Part shown: piece by piece, positions 11,229 through 22,839 of the stretch
How the letters are laid out: each line of letters begins with the position of its first letter
Position numbering within the stretch: the first letter of the stretch is position 1
From: Folioceros fuciformis
Taxonomy: Eukaryota > Anthocerotophyta > Anthocerotopsida > Anthocerotales
DNA: 64,000 nucleotides
Direction of reading: 5' to 3'
Assembly (NCBI GenBank): GCA_049999805.1
Contig: JBNGIO010006037.1
Location: forward strand, 1 to 64,000
The notes under the pieces: model-generated
What the model saw: the letters and a program-made list of their open reading frames with translations, nothing else
The model's database searches: none
What the model was told of the DNA's origin: nothing
Made by a program: the position numbers and the translations under genes

Positions 11229-14200
11229 ATGCTGCTCGCTTGGCGCGTACATTCAAACTGGTCGGGTGGTGGTTCCATTAAAGCTCGTTTCGCAGGAAGA
11301 GATGGATCGTGTGGCGCTTGCGAAGATCGCCCTCAAGGATCCCTTCATTGTGCAGTTTCTGCTCCTGGCAAGGTTCTGGTTGGAGAAGATCTCCAGGCCG
11401 GGTTGGGTCGCTTCCCGACTGGCCATGGAGGGGCAACGTGGGAGGATGGGGCGCTGGAGCGGAGGCTGGGGGCCGTGCTGCGGCTGGATGAGCAGGGGCG
11501 GGTGCCGCCTGTGCATTTGTTTAAGACGGTGTTGCAGGCTTGCACGAAGAGGAAGGCCCTGGCCCAGGCCAGACAGGTGCACGGGATTTTGGCTAAACAT
11601 GGGCTGGAGGGTGATGAGCTTTTGAGCAATTTCTTGGTCACCACACTGATTGGGTGTGGAGGCTTTGCGGATGGAGTGGAGCTGTTTGGGAGGTTGGCTT
11701 GTCGGACGGTTTTGTCTTGGACAGCCATCATCTCAGGGTATAGTAATGCTGGGAAGTGTAGGGAGGCTGTTGCGTGTTTGGAGAAGATGAAGGAGGAAGG
11801 CGTGGAGCCGGATAAGTATACGTTTGTGAGCTTGCTGAAGGCATGCAGCAGGCTGGAAGACCTGGAAGAGGGCAGGCGGATCCATATGGCGGCCGTGGAG
11901 CATGGGTTTGGCTCAGACTTATTTGTGGGGAGCACGTTGATTAGTATGTATGCCAAGTGTGGGAGTATAGCGGATGCGCAGGAGGTATTTGATGGACTGT
12001 CTCATCGGAATGTTGTGTCGTGGAATGCAATGCTTGCTGCGTATGCACAGAAGGGGTTTGCAGAGAGAGCTTTGGAGATCTATGGGCAAATGCAGGAGGA
12101 AGGTGTCTGGCCGGACGGCCGCACCATTGTGAGTGTCCTGCAGTCCTGTGGCTCCCTTGCTGAAATGGAGGAAGGTGCCATTGTAGAGGGGCAAAAAGTC
12201 AAGGTGTTGGCTCTGAGGAAAGGGAGAGGAGTACATGCTGAAGCTGCCAGAATGGGGTTTGATTCAGACGTGTTTGTGGCTAACACGTTGCTTAGTGTGT
12301 ATGCAAAGTGTGGCAGCATGGCGGATGCCCAGCAGGTGTTTGACCGGTTGTCCTGCCGCACTGTAGTTTCGTGGACAGCAATGGTGGCGGCATGTGTGCA
12401 GCAGGATCAAGGAGAAATGGGCTTGCAAATTTACCATGAGATGAAAGAAGCAGGGTGTATGTTCAATTCTTGGACGCTTGTCAACGTCCTTAAAGCTTGT
12501 AGCAGCATTGCAGAAAGAGACCAAGGGGAGCTTGTGGCCGGGCGGAGGATCAAAATGTCCGGACTATGGAAAGGGAAGGAACTACATGCTGAAGTCAAGG
12601 GTGCAGGTCTTGTTTCAGATGCTTTTGTCCTGGAGGCTTTGATCCGCATGTATGTTACTTGTGGCAGCATCAGTGATGCACAGCGGGTTTTCGATGAATT
12701 TCCCAACTGCAATGAAGAAGCATGGACGGCTATACTTGCGGCATATGCCCAGCAAGGCCAAGGAGAGATAGTTTTGCGCTTGTATTTTCAAATGCGAGAG
12801 CTAGGTGTGGGACCGAGTGCTCAAACTTTTGTTCTTGCTCTACAGGCATGCCGTGCCCTTGCTGCAAAAGAGTTAAGCTCGCTAGTGTGTGGTCAAGCCG
12901 TCAAATTGCAGTCGCTGCAATTGGGAAAGGAAATTCATGCAGCAGCTGTCAGCATGGGTTTTGGATTAAACTTGTTTGTTGGTAGCTCTTTGATAAGTAT
13001 GTATGCAAGATGTGGGAGCCTTGCAGAAGCACAGCTAGCGTTTGATAGCTTGCCCAAGCATGACACAGTGTCGTGGACTGCCCTACTTGCAGCATATGCT
13101 CAGCATTGCCAAGGTGAGAAGGCCCTGCAAACATACTTGCAAATGAAAGAGGAAGGCTTCAAGCCAGATGGTCAGACCTTTGTTGGCCTTCTCCAGGCAT
13201 GTGCCACTCTTGCAGAAAAGGAAGTCAGCAATGTCCACGGCATCAAACTGGAGTCACTGCGCAAAGGAAGAGAACTACACTCTGAAGCTGTGAGAATGGG
13301 ATGGGAAACAAACGTGTTTGTTGGTACTGCGTTGATCAGTATGTATGCAAAGTGTGGGTGCATCCCGGAGGCAGAAGAAGTGTTTGAGCGATTGCCTCAA
13401 CAAAACGTCGTGTCATGGTCTGTGATGATTGCAGCATATACACAGCATGACCAAGGGGAGAAGGCCTTACAACTCTATAGTCAGATGCAAGGTGAAGGCA
13501 TGATGCCAGAGGAAACCACCTACCTGTCTGTCCTGGAAGCGTGCAGCAGGACAGGAGCCATAGCGGTGTGCTTGCAAGTCAACAGAAGTATTCTGGAACG
13601 AGAATTTGAGTGTAGCCACTACTTGACAAACACTCTCATTCATGCATACGGCAAATGTGGGAGCATGGTGGATGCTCGTCGTGTATTTGACTCACTTCCC
13701 CGGCCGGACGTGGTGTCGTGGAATGCACTGATTGCCGGGTACGCTCGACTAGGCGATTGTGAGACAAGCATCCGGTGTTTTGAGGAGATGTGTGATGCTG
13801 GTGTTGAGCCAGATGGTGTCACATTCATGGCACTTATCTTGGGATGCAGTCATGCTTGCATGGTGGACAAGGGGCTGATGTACTTCGACAGCATGACTAG
13901 GGATCATAAGATACCTGCAGAGCTGGACCATTATGTCTCGATGATCGATCTCGTCGGTCGGGCAGGGCTGTTCACCAAGGCAGAAGATCTGCTTCGTGAA
14001 ATGCCAATGCAACCTAATTTTAGTGTGTGGCTGTGTTTGCTGGGTGCCTGCCGGAATCATAGCAATGTGATGCTTGGAAGGCATTGTTTCAATTTTGCAA
14101 CTAGCCTTGAGCCAACACACGCCGCACCGTATGTGCTTATGTCAAGCATTTATGCTCAACTTGGCATGTGGGATTCCGCCAAGGAAATAGATGGGCTTAG

Positions 14201-14345
14201 AGAGAGAGCAGGTGTGCGAAAGACGCCTGGCCAGGCCTGGATTGAACATGAAGGAATAGTTCACACATTCCTGGTTGATGATCAAAAGCATCCGCACACG
14301 GCCCACCTGTATGCATTGCTGAAAGGTTTGAGCATGCAGCTGTGA
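11229..14345 (+). CDS. PLS-class pentatricopeptide repeat protein with E/E+ C-terminus
   Basis: A single open frame of 1038 residues. After roughly 90 unstructured residues, PPR motifs run almost to the end (SMYAKCGS, VFDGL, VVSWNA and similar). The end carries E/E+-like motifs (TPGQAWIEH, then HTFLVDDQKHPHTAHLYALL) and stops without a DYW domain. Family role: organelle RNA binding, usually as the specificity factor for C-to-U editing, with a DYW domain supplied in trans. Four consecutive triplets contain an extra 15-20-residue insert before the next helix (near 12160, 12515, 12862 and 13216). The start is the first in-frame ATG, but the N-terminus is uncertain because of the nearby donor/acceptor pair. 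An Arg/Ser-rich, acid-poor beginning would suit organelle import. Confidence 0.9.
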   Translation: MLLAWRVHSNWSGGGSIKARFAGRDGSCGACEDRPQGSLHCAVSAPGKVLVGEDLQAGLGRFPTGHGGATWEDGALERRLGAVLRLDEQGRVPPVHLFKTVLQACTKRKALAQARQVHGILAKHGLEGDELLSNFLVTTLIGCGGFADGVELFGRLACRTVLSWTAIISGYSNAGKCREAVACLEKMKEEGVEPDKYTFVSLLKACSRLEDLEEGRRIHMAAVEHGFGSDLFVGSTLISMYAKCGSIADAQEVFDGLSHRNVVSWNAMLAAYAQKGFAERALEIYGQMQEEGVWPDGRTIVSVLQSCGSLAEMEEGAIVEGQKVKVLALRKGRGVHAEAARMGFDSDVFVANTLLSVYAKCGSMADAQQVFDRLSCRTVVSWTAMVAACVQQDQGEMGLQIYHEMKEAGCMFNSWTLVNVLKACSSIAERDQGELVAGRRIKMSGLWKGKELHAEVKGAGLVSDAFVLEALIRMYVTCGSISDAQRVFDEFPNCNEEAWTAILAAYAQQGQGEIVLRLYFQMRELGVGPSAQTFVLALQACRALAAKELSSLVCGQAVKLQSLQLGKEIHAAAVSMGFGLNLFVGSSLISMYARCGSLAEAQLAFDSLPKHDTVSWTALLAAYAQHCQGEKALQTYLQMKEEGFKPDGQTFVGLLQACATLAEKEVSNVHGIKLESLRKGRELHSEAVRMGWETNVFVGTALISMYAKCGCIPEAEEVFERLPQQNVVSWSVMIAAYTQHDQGEKALQLYSQMQGEGMMPEETTYLSVLEACSRTGAIAVCLQVNRSILEREFECSHYLTNTLIHAYGKCGSMVDARRVFDSLPRPDVVSWNALIAGYARLGDCETSIRCFEEMCDAGVEPDGVTFMALILGCSHACMVDKGLMYFDSMTRDHKIPAELDHYVSMIDLVGRAGLFTKAEDLLREMPMQPNFSVWLCLLGACRNHSNVMLGRHCFNFATSLEPTHAAPYVLMSSIYAQLGMWDSAKEIDGLRERAGVRKTPGQAWIEHEGIVHTFLVDDQKHPHTAHLYALLKGLSMQL

Positions 14346-15241
14346 CTAAACGACGAACGAAATGAAAGTGCTTTTTCTTGACCAACAATTTCCAATTCAA
14401 ACCGCTGTCCTAAGATCTCAAACCAAGCTTTAGATACTGTACCCGTCTCCGTCAAGGGAACGTGATCGCGGGAATGAAAGCACGCAAGAGGATATGCTTG
14501 CCGAAATCCTCGTTTCCTCGCATGAAAAACTTCTTATGGACCGTTGGTTAGCCGGAAGGCGACGGGTTGAATGAGACTGGCCCTGTTGCAGGAGTAAGGC
14601 AGCGTATAGAGGCTTCAGGGGGGATTGGCCTGTAGCAGGCGTAAGTGAAGGAGAGCCTTTGAAGAGATGGTTCGTACAGCTCAGGTCGCTGAAGTCGTTG
14701 GACATCGAGGGATCCCCCGAGCAGCACGGATTGGTGGGGACATCTATCGACCCTGGATTGAGCATGGTGCTGAGGACTCTGGGGGTTTCAAGTTTCTTCC
14801 CGCCGCCATGCAGACGTTTTGTGATCATAGACGCAGAGATGATGGTAGACTGTGGTCCTGACATTTGTTTGACAGTTTCAGCATCTCTGCAGAGTGAGAC
14901 TGCTCCTGGTCCAGGAGGGAGCGAGCGCAGATGAGAAGAGGTAGAGGCTTTGGGCGAAGTTGGGTTGTGGCCGGCGTGCTTGACGTGGAGCCTTTGAAGA
15001 AATGGTTCGCACAGCTACGATCGTTGAATTCATTGGACATCGAGGGATCCTCCCGAGCAGCACGGATTGGTAGAGACTTCTATCGACCCTGGATTGAGCA
15101 TGGAGCTGAGGAATGTGGGAGGTCCAAGTTTCTTCCCGCCGCCATGTAGATATTTTGTGACCGTCGACGCAGAGATGTTGGCTGTGGTAATCTGTGGTCC
15201 TGGTATGTTTCTTGTTTTTGACAGTTTCTGCAACTCTGCAG
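14346..15241. other. Spacer between the two PPR genes
   Basis: About 0.9 kb between two PPR genes, dominated by a tandem duplication described separately. It probably holds the 3' UTR of the first gene and the 5' end (and perhaps a first exon) of the second. No complete gene was recognised. Confidence 0.4.
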
Positions 15242-15245
15242 AGTG
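14571..15245. repeat. Imperfect tandem duplication (units about 321 and 349 bp)
   Basis: Unit 1 runs from about 14571 to 14891 and unit 2 from about 14892 to 15240. Shared landmarks in the same order are GAGCCTTTGAAGA, ATGGTTCG.ACAGCT, GACATCGAGGGATCC, CGAGCAGCACGGATTGGT, TATCGACCCTGGATTGAGC, TTTCTTCCCGCCGCCATG, TGTGGTCCTG and TTTGACAGTTTC, closing with CTCTGCAGAGTG. The second copy of that last element is exactly where the open frame of the next PPR gene begins. Unit 1 contains a 64-codon plus-strand frame (14667-14861) that is interrupted in unit 2. Divergence is by substitutions and small indels, so this is not a recent assembly duplication. Confidence 0.85.
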
Positions 15246-18200
15246 GCAGGAGGCCTACATGATGGACGCTGGGACGACCCCATTGATGCCTTGGACCTTC
15301 TGGTGCAGCGAGGGTCTTATGTGCCACCGTCTGTCGTGTATGATGTGCTCAAGGGGTGCATGGCAAAGAGAGATGTGGCTATGGGCAGGCGTGCTCATGC
15401 TCTTGCTCTTCAATCCGGTTATGAGTCGAACACGTTCTTGGCCAACCACCTCATCCGCATGTATGCCTCCCAGGGCACTTTGCAGGAGGCTACGCAGGTT
15501 TTTACCAGGCTTCCTGCACCGGACGCCTTCGTGTGGGCCTCTATTATTTCGGCACATTCTGAGTGTGGACAGGCCACGAAGGCTATAAGCCTGTATCATG
15601 AGATGCAGCAGTCTAGTACTATGGGGGATGATTATGTGACAGTGGCAGTGCTCAAAGCATGTGCTAATGCCGTGGACTTGGCTTCTGGAAAGCAGGTCCA
15701 TGCTGACATATTGAAGAGTGGGGTGAAGCCAAACACATTTGTTGGCAACTGCTTGATGGACATGTACACCAAATGTGGGAGCTTGGAGGCCGCCCGCCGT
15801 GTGTTTGATGCATTGCCAACAAGAGATGTGGTGGCATGGACTGCCATGATTGCAGGATATGCTCAGCACGGATTTGGTAACGAGGCTCTTAGACTGTATG
15901 CGAGGATGCAACAGGAGGGCATCACTCCGACCGATCGTGTGACGTTTGTCTGCCTCCTGAAAGCATGCGCCTGCGCTGGAGCTTTGATTGAGGGCAAGCA
16001 ACTTCATTTTCAGATTCAGCAAAGAGGCCTTGCTGAGGATCTGATGGTTGGCAACTGCCTGGTGGATATGTATGCCAAGTGTGGAAGCTTGGTGGATGCT
16101 AGGAATGTGTTTGACAGCTTGCCTGTCAGGAATGTTGTGACTTGGACTGCTATAATTGCGGGATATGCTCAGCATGGTCGTGGCGAAGAAGCTCTCTCTC
16201 TTCATATGAGTATGCAGCAGGAAGGAGGCACTATGCCCAACAGTTTCACACTCGTGTGTCTGCTGAAAGCATGTGCTGCCATTGGAGCTTTGCATGAGGG
16301 GAAAAAGCTCCATTCCCTCATTCAGGAACAAGGGCTGGAATCTGATGTGGTTGTTGGCACCAGCCTGGTGGACATGTACGCCAAGTGTGGGAGCTTGGAA
16401 GATGCACGAAGAGTTTTTCAGATGCTGCCCACCAAAAATGTGGTAACTTGGACAGCTATGATCTCGGCATGCACCCATCATGGGCTTGCCCAGGAGGCTA
16501 TTACCCTCTACGCCGGTATGCAACAGGGGGGCATCGAACCAGCCAATGCTGTTACGTTTGTGTCTCTCCTGAAAGCATGTGCCAGTGTGGGAGCTTTGTG
16601 TGATGGCAGGGAGATGCATTCCCAGATCCGGAAGAGGGGACTGGAATCTGATGTGGTTGTTGCCAACAGCCTGGTGGACATGTATGCTAAATGTGGAAAC
16701 TTGGAGGGTGCTCGCCTGGTGTTTGACAGATTAAGGACGAAAGATATAGTAACCTGGAATACTATGATCGCAGGATATGTTCAGAATGGGGACGGGCAAG
16801 AAGCACTGAGGCTTTACAGATGTATGCAGCAGGAGGGGATTTCTCCAGCTGATGGTGTCACATTCGTGTGCCTCTTGAAAGCTTGTGCCACTGCTGGGGC
16901 TTTGCCCGAGGCTAAGGAGCTGCAGATTCAGATTCAGAAAAGTGGTTTGGAATCAGATGTAATTGTTGCCAACGGTCTGGTGGACGTGTATGCAAAATGC
17001 GGGAGCTTGGAGGATGCTCGGACAGTGTTCGAGCGAATGCCCATTAAGGATATAGTCACCTGGAACGCCTTGATATCAGGGTACCTGCAGCATGGGCTTG
17101 CGCATGAATCTCTCGCGTTGTACGCACGTATGGAAGTAGAGGCCATAACTCAAGCCGATCATGTCACATTTATGTGCTTACTGAAGGCATGTGCAAGCAT
17201 TGGAGGCCTGAATCAGGGTAAGCAACTTCATGCCCGGATTCAGGACGCAGGCCTGGAAGGCGATGTTATGGTTGGCAGCTGCCTGGTGGACATGTACGCC
17301 AAGTGCGGGAGCTTAGAGGATGCTCGCAGAGCATTCGACAGGTTGCCCACACGAGATGTTGTCACATGGAACGCCCTGCTGAACGGCTGCAGCCAACACG
17401 GGGGCGGCAGGCTGGCTGTGCAGTGGTTCCAGGAGATGCAGCAACAAGGAGTTGAGCCTGACGAAGCCACTTTCACTTGCCTTCTCGTGGCTTGCACTCG
17501 TCAAGGCTTGGTAGATGAAGGTTTCCAGCTCTTCAATTCCATGCTCACGAACCACGGCGTGGCACCTAACGCTTACCACCTCAACTGCCTGGTGGATTTA
17601 CTTGCACGCGCCGGCCGCGTAGGCGAGGCTGAAAATCTGCTGCGGTCCATGCCCGTACAGGATAACGTAGTCGGATGGACATCCTTGCTCACGGCCTGCA
17701 GGACCTTCGGCGACCTAGACCGCGGCCAGCGATGCTTCAACATCCTCACCACAATGCAACCAGATCACGTCCCGGCGTACACCTTAATGGCCAACAGCTT
17801 CGCCGACGCTGGCCTATGGCAGGACGTGGCCAGGATGGAATCGTTGAGAATAACCGTATGTGCCTTCAAGAAGCCTGCCAGGGCGTGGATCGAGCTCAAC
17901 AGCAAGGTACACGCCTTCACTGTCGGCGAGGTGAGGGATGATATCTGCTCCAAACTATCCAGCGTGAACCTGCGCATCAAGCAGCTAGGAGGCCATGTTC
18001 CTCGTACGAACCTGGTGCTCAAGCCAGCTTCGGACGCCGAAAAGGAAGACGCTCTGTGCGGGCACGCTGAAAAGTTAGCTCTGGCATACGGCCTCCTCAA
18101 CACTCCGGACGGCAGCAGCCTGCTGGTCACCAAGAATCTCCGCATGTGCGATGACTGCCATAGCGGCACCAAGGTCCTGTCCAAGATCGAAAATCGGGAG

Positions 18201-18272
18201 ATCATAGTCCGAGACGCCCGCCGTGTCCACAGGTTTGTGGATGGAGTCTGTTCTTGTGGAGACCGCCATTAA
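15243..18272 (+). CDS. PLS-class PPR protein with DYW:KP-like C-terminal deaminase domain
   Basis: An uninterrupted frame of about 1009 codons, nearly all PPR motifs (VDMYAKCGSLEDAR, VVTWTAMI, TFVCLLKACA). It ends in an E region and a DYW-type domain. The cytidine-deaminase HAE signature is at 18063-18071, followed by CDDCH and CSCG zinc ligands. Two features depart from canonical DYW: the PG-box region reads KPARA (17871-17885) and the last three residues are DRH instead of DYW. This KPAxA variant is the one associated in the literature with U-to-C editing lineages. The frame opens without an ATG: an in-frame stop sits at 15219 and the first in-frame Met is at 15360. A good acceptor (TTTCTGCAACTCTGCAG, ending 15241) suggests an unresolved upstream exon. 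Confidence 0.9.
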   Translation: MAGGLHDGRWDDPIDALDLLVQRGSYVPPSVVYDVLKGCMAKRDVAMGRRAHALALQSGYESNTFLANHLIRMYASQGTLQEATQVFTRLPAPDAFVWASIISAHSECGQATKAISLYHEMQQSSTMGDDYVTVAVLKACANAVDLASGKQVHADILKSGVKPNTFVGNCLMDMYTKCGSLEAARRVFDALPTRDVVAWTAMIAGYAQHGFGNEALRLYARMQQEGITPTDRVTFVCLLKACACAGALIEGKQLHFQIQQRGLAEDLMVGNCLVDMYAKCGSLVDARNVFDSLPVRNVVTWTAIIAGYAQHGRGEEALSLHMSMQQEGGTMPNSFTLVCLLKACAAIGALHEGKKLHSLIQEQGLESDVVVGTSLVDMYAKCGSLEDARRVFQMLPTKNVVTWTAMISACTHHGLAQEAITLYAGMQQGGIEPANAVTFVSLLKACASVGALCDGREMHSQIRKRGLESDVVVANSLVDMYAKCGNLEGARLVFDRLRTKDIVTWNTMIAGYVQNGDGQEALRLYRCMQQEGISPADGVTFVCLLKACATAGALPEAKELQIQIQKSGLESDVIVANGLVDVYAKCGSLEDARTVFERMPIKDIVTWNALISGYLQHGLAHESLALYARMEVEAITQADHVTFMCLLKACASIGGLNQGKQLHARIQDAGLEGDVMVGSCLVDMYAKCGSLEDARRAFDRLPTRDVVTWNALLNGCSQHGGGRLAVQWFQEMQQQGVEPDEATFTCLLVACTRQGLVDEGFQLFNSMLTNHGVAPNAYHLNCLVDLLARAGRVGEAENLLRSMPVQDNVVGWTSLLTACRTFGDLDRGQRCFNILTTMQPDHVPAYTLMANSFADAGLWQDVARMESLRITVCAFKKPARAWIELNSKVHAFTVGEVRDDICSKLSSVNLRIKQLGGHVPRTNLVLKPASDAEKEDALCGHAEKLALAYGLLNTPDGSSLLVTKNLRMCDDCHSGTKVLSKIENREIIVRDARRVHRFVDGVCSCGDRH

Positions 18273-19113
18273 TCCGAGCACTGAGCCTGACGATCAATTG
18301 AAACATCAATGAAGATGAAATGAAAATCAACGACGATCAATCGGACCTCGTGTTCCCCATGCGCTCCGTGCCCGTCGCTCGGCGCATGGTGTGGCTACCG
18401 CCATGGTTGTGAGCAAGGAAGCTTAAAGACTCTTGAAGCCGGTGATTGCGACGATCATCGCTTCCTCGCGCCGTCCCGACGTGAGCAGCCAGCGTGAAAA
18501 TGAATCAGAACCGTATGTATATCAAGGGATGAATACGTACCAGGATGTACAAGGTATGTATGTATGTAGGTATGTATGTATGTAACGACTTACATGGACT
18601 GCGTCATACATGCCTACGATATGGCGAACGGCGTGAAAGATGTCACGTGATAATGAAGCGCGATGGAGTTAATGAAACGAGGCAGAGCCAATCGTTTATT
18701 TATAGTTTTATGAGGAAGGCATGGAGATAGTAGGGCCCAGTTCCGCCGGCGTTCCGCCAGCTGCTCGGAGCGAGGCAATGGGGCAAATTGTTTAGAGCAA
18801 TTGTACCAAACCCCGCCCTTTTCCAGCCCTGTGATAGAGTCTCTTTCTTCATTCTCCTTGTTCTTTCTCGCTCATTCCGTTCTTCCCGCCACACTATCCA
18901 TCCAAGCATCCATTGCGCGAGAACCTTCGGGGTGATGCGATGCGGATCGTGGGAGCCGACTCCTGAGCCGTTACCCATCGCGTGGCCTGATTTTTCCCAG
19001 CTCGAGAGTCGTGTGTTTCGGCTGAAATCGGTGGTGGTAGTCGAGGGATTAGCGCCTTCTCTATAGCACGACTGGCTCCGCCTCGGCCGCAGCTCCGGCT
19101 CTCTGACTTCTGA
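18273..19113. other. Intergenic, with a GTAT microsatellite
   Basis: About 0.84 kb between the DYW-type PPR and CDKA. A (GTAT)n-like microsatellite lies at about 18554-18585. The right part probably holds the CDKA promoter and 5' UTR. No gene was recognised. Confidence 0.4.
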
Positions 19114-21175
<2,062 letters not shown>

Positions 21176-21776
21176 ATCTCTCTAAACCTGTACCATATAA
21201 ACCTTGTGAAGGATAGTTGCACGCACTGGCAGAATGGGACATGGTATTCTGTTCTGAAGGGAATGCCCTGGTCAAGTCCTGTCATTCTACATCTCACAGG
21301 AAGAAGACAGTTTTAAGATTGAGCCTTCTTTCTGCTACTATTTTTTTCGGGTGGACTTGTGTTGAGCCTTAGTTTTCAAGTCTTCCTCTCCCCCTCCCCC
21401 CCCCCCCGGCTGCTCCTTCTAGCTGAGGCAAGCCCTTCTCCAGTCGAAGTACCCAGTGGAACGTACCAACAATTAAGACTGTTGTTACTAAGTTCTAGGT
21501 GTTGAGCAGTTTATGTAAAAGCGGTGCCTGTTATAACGGTCTCCAGCGTAATGGAGCTACATTATTGTCCCTACCTTGCAGGCGAGCCTGGTATGTCTCT
21601 CTTGTGGTGGTTACCGCTGACACCGATCCACATCCCGCATCCTTGCAGCATGGATCAACTCAACAAGGAACACATCACTTACGAACAGGGGTTAGGAGGA
21701 TGGGTAAGCGAACTCCTGAAATCTGTCATCTCCTTCCCGCTGGTCATTTTCATGCCTGTTCCGCTGGTGGACGCAT
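21176..21776. other. CDKA 3' region with a C-rich homopolymer
   Basis: Likely the CDKA 3' UTR and spacer. It contains a long C-rich run near 21390-21406. A 118-codon plus-strand frame (21524-21880) has no recognisable similarity, and I do not call it a gene. Confidence 0.35.
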
Positions 21777-22835
21777 ATGAGGGCACGCCGCCTCCCGAGC
21801 GACGGGCGGGCAACTGTCATCGTACATTACCCGGATCAACAAATGGTAACGTTAGGAGAGGTGCGAGATTTTTGGGATGAATACCAGGCCCCGCATGCTG
21901 GTCAGTGGTAAAGTTTGCGGCAATCTTCCCTCCGTCCCGTCCCGTCCCGTCCCCTCTTCCCCTGCAACAACAGCCAGCTGTCCCCGCCACAGCAGCGGCT
22001 AGGTAGGACGCAATAAAGGGCGTTATGTGCCCAGGTCGCTCGCTTGACCCTGGCTGGCCCACAACGTTGGCATCTGTGATCCTGTGCCTGGCTGAACGGT
22101 AGTGTGTTGTTGTGCAGGCCGGGCGAGCCACAGATTCTCATTTACGTCTGTCGAGCTTTCACCAGGAGCTGCTCAAGGTGGGCCAGTGACCACTCTGACT
22201 CAACCCCAGGCTAGGCTGCGATGCATGCTATATGCCAAGACAAGAGCCCTGGCAGGCCGGGCCACCCTGCCCTAGTTGGCGGGCGGCGTGAGGCTTGAGG
22301 CATGAGGCGTCACCTCCGTGGTAGGTGCCGGTCCCGATCAAGTTCAAAGGTCGCACAAACTGGAACGTGGTGCTCACAGCAGTCGACGCGCGCCGGTTGC
22401 TCTTGGCTTCCTCGAGCGTCGAGGTAACGAAGCCGCCAACACCAGGCACGCACGCATATTCCATTTCCTAGGTCAACAAAATCTGCTTCCTTCTTCACGT
22501 TCCAGACGGCGTGCATCTAACCTGTCTTCTGCCAGGAGACGCACACGCATGGAACTTGGCTCGCTGCCTCCCTCCCTCCCTGCAGCCTGTTCTGTGCTAC
22601 GCTACGCTACGCTAATCCCACAGCTTCTGGCCATGGGCCGCATATTCGGATGTTTCTCTCCCTCCTTTGCTTCTTCAAAACTAGAACCCGTCTAGGGCAA
22701 GGTGTGGACCATGTACTCGCCGCTGTCTCTGGTAGGACTCGAAAAGGACTCCTGGTCCGGGTTCACACCGTACTACCCGGTAGACGTCGAAGTCGTAAAA
22801 GGCCCGCTCGAACTGAGAGTCTGAGACGATTGACA
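21777..22835 (+). other. Unassigned exon-like segments (possible small spliced gene)
   Basis: Several short protein-like frames are bounded by good splice sites: 21777-21907 (ATG start; contains TVIVHYPDQQ and VRDFWDEYQ; donor GTAAAG), 22118-22177 (ends HQELLK), 22325-22423 (contains VPVPIKFKGRTNWNVV), 22472 onward (VNKICFLLHVPDG) and about 22696-22835 (after a pyrimidine-rich tract and CAAAACTAGAACCCGTCTAG; GKVWTMYSP through PVDVEVVKGPLEL, then a stop). The second, third and fourth share one phase. The first does not join to the second in that phase, so the model is incomplete. I do not recognise the family. The alternative is that this is spacer DNA with chance open frames. Confidence 0.28.
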
Positions 22836-22839
22836 TAAA

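Noticed and set aside
15255-16619. 454-codon minus-strand frame
   Set aside because: Antisense shadow of the DYW-type PPR repeats; its own periodicity simply mirrors the PPR motifs.
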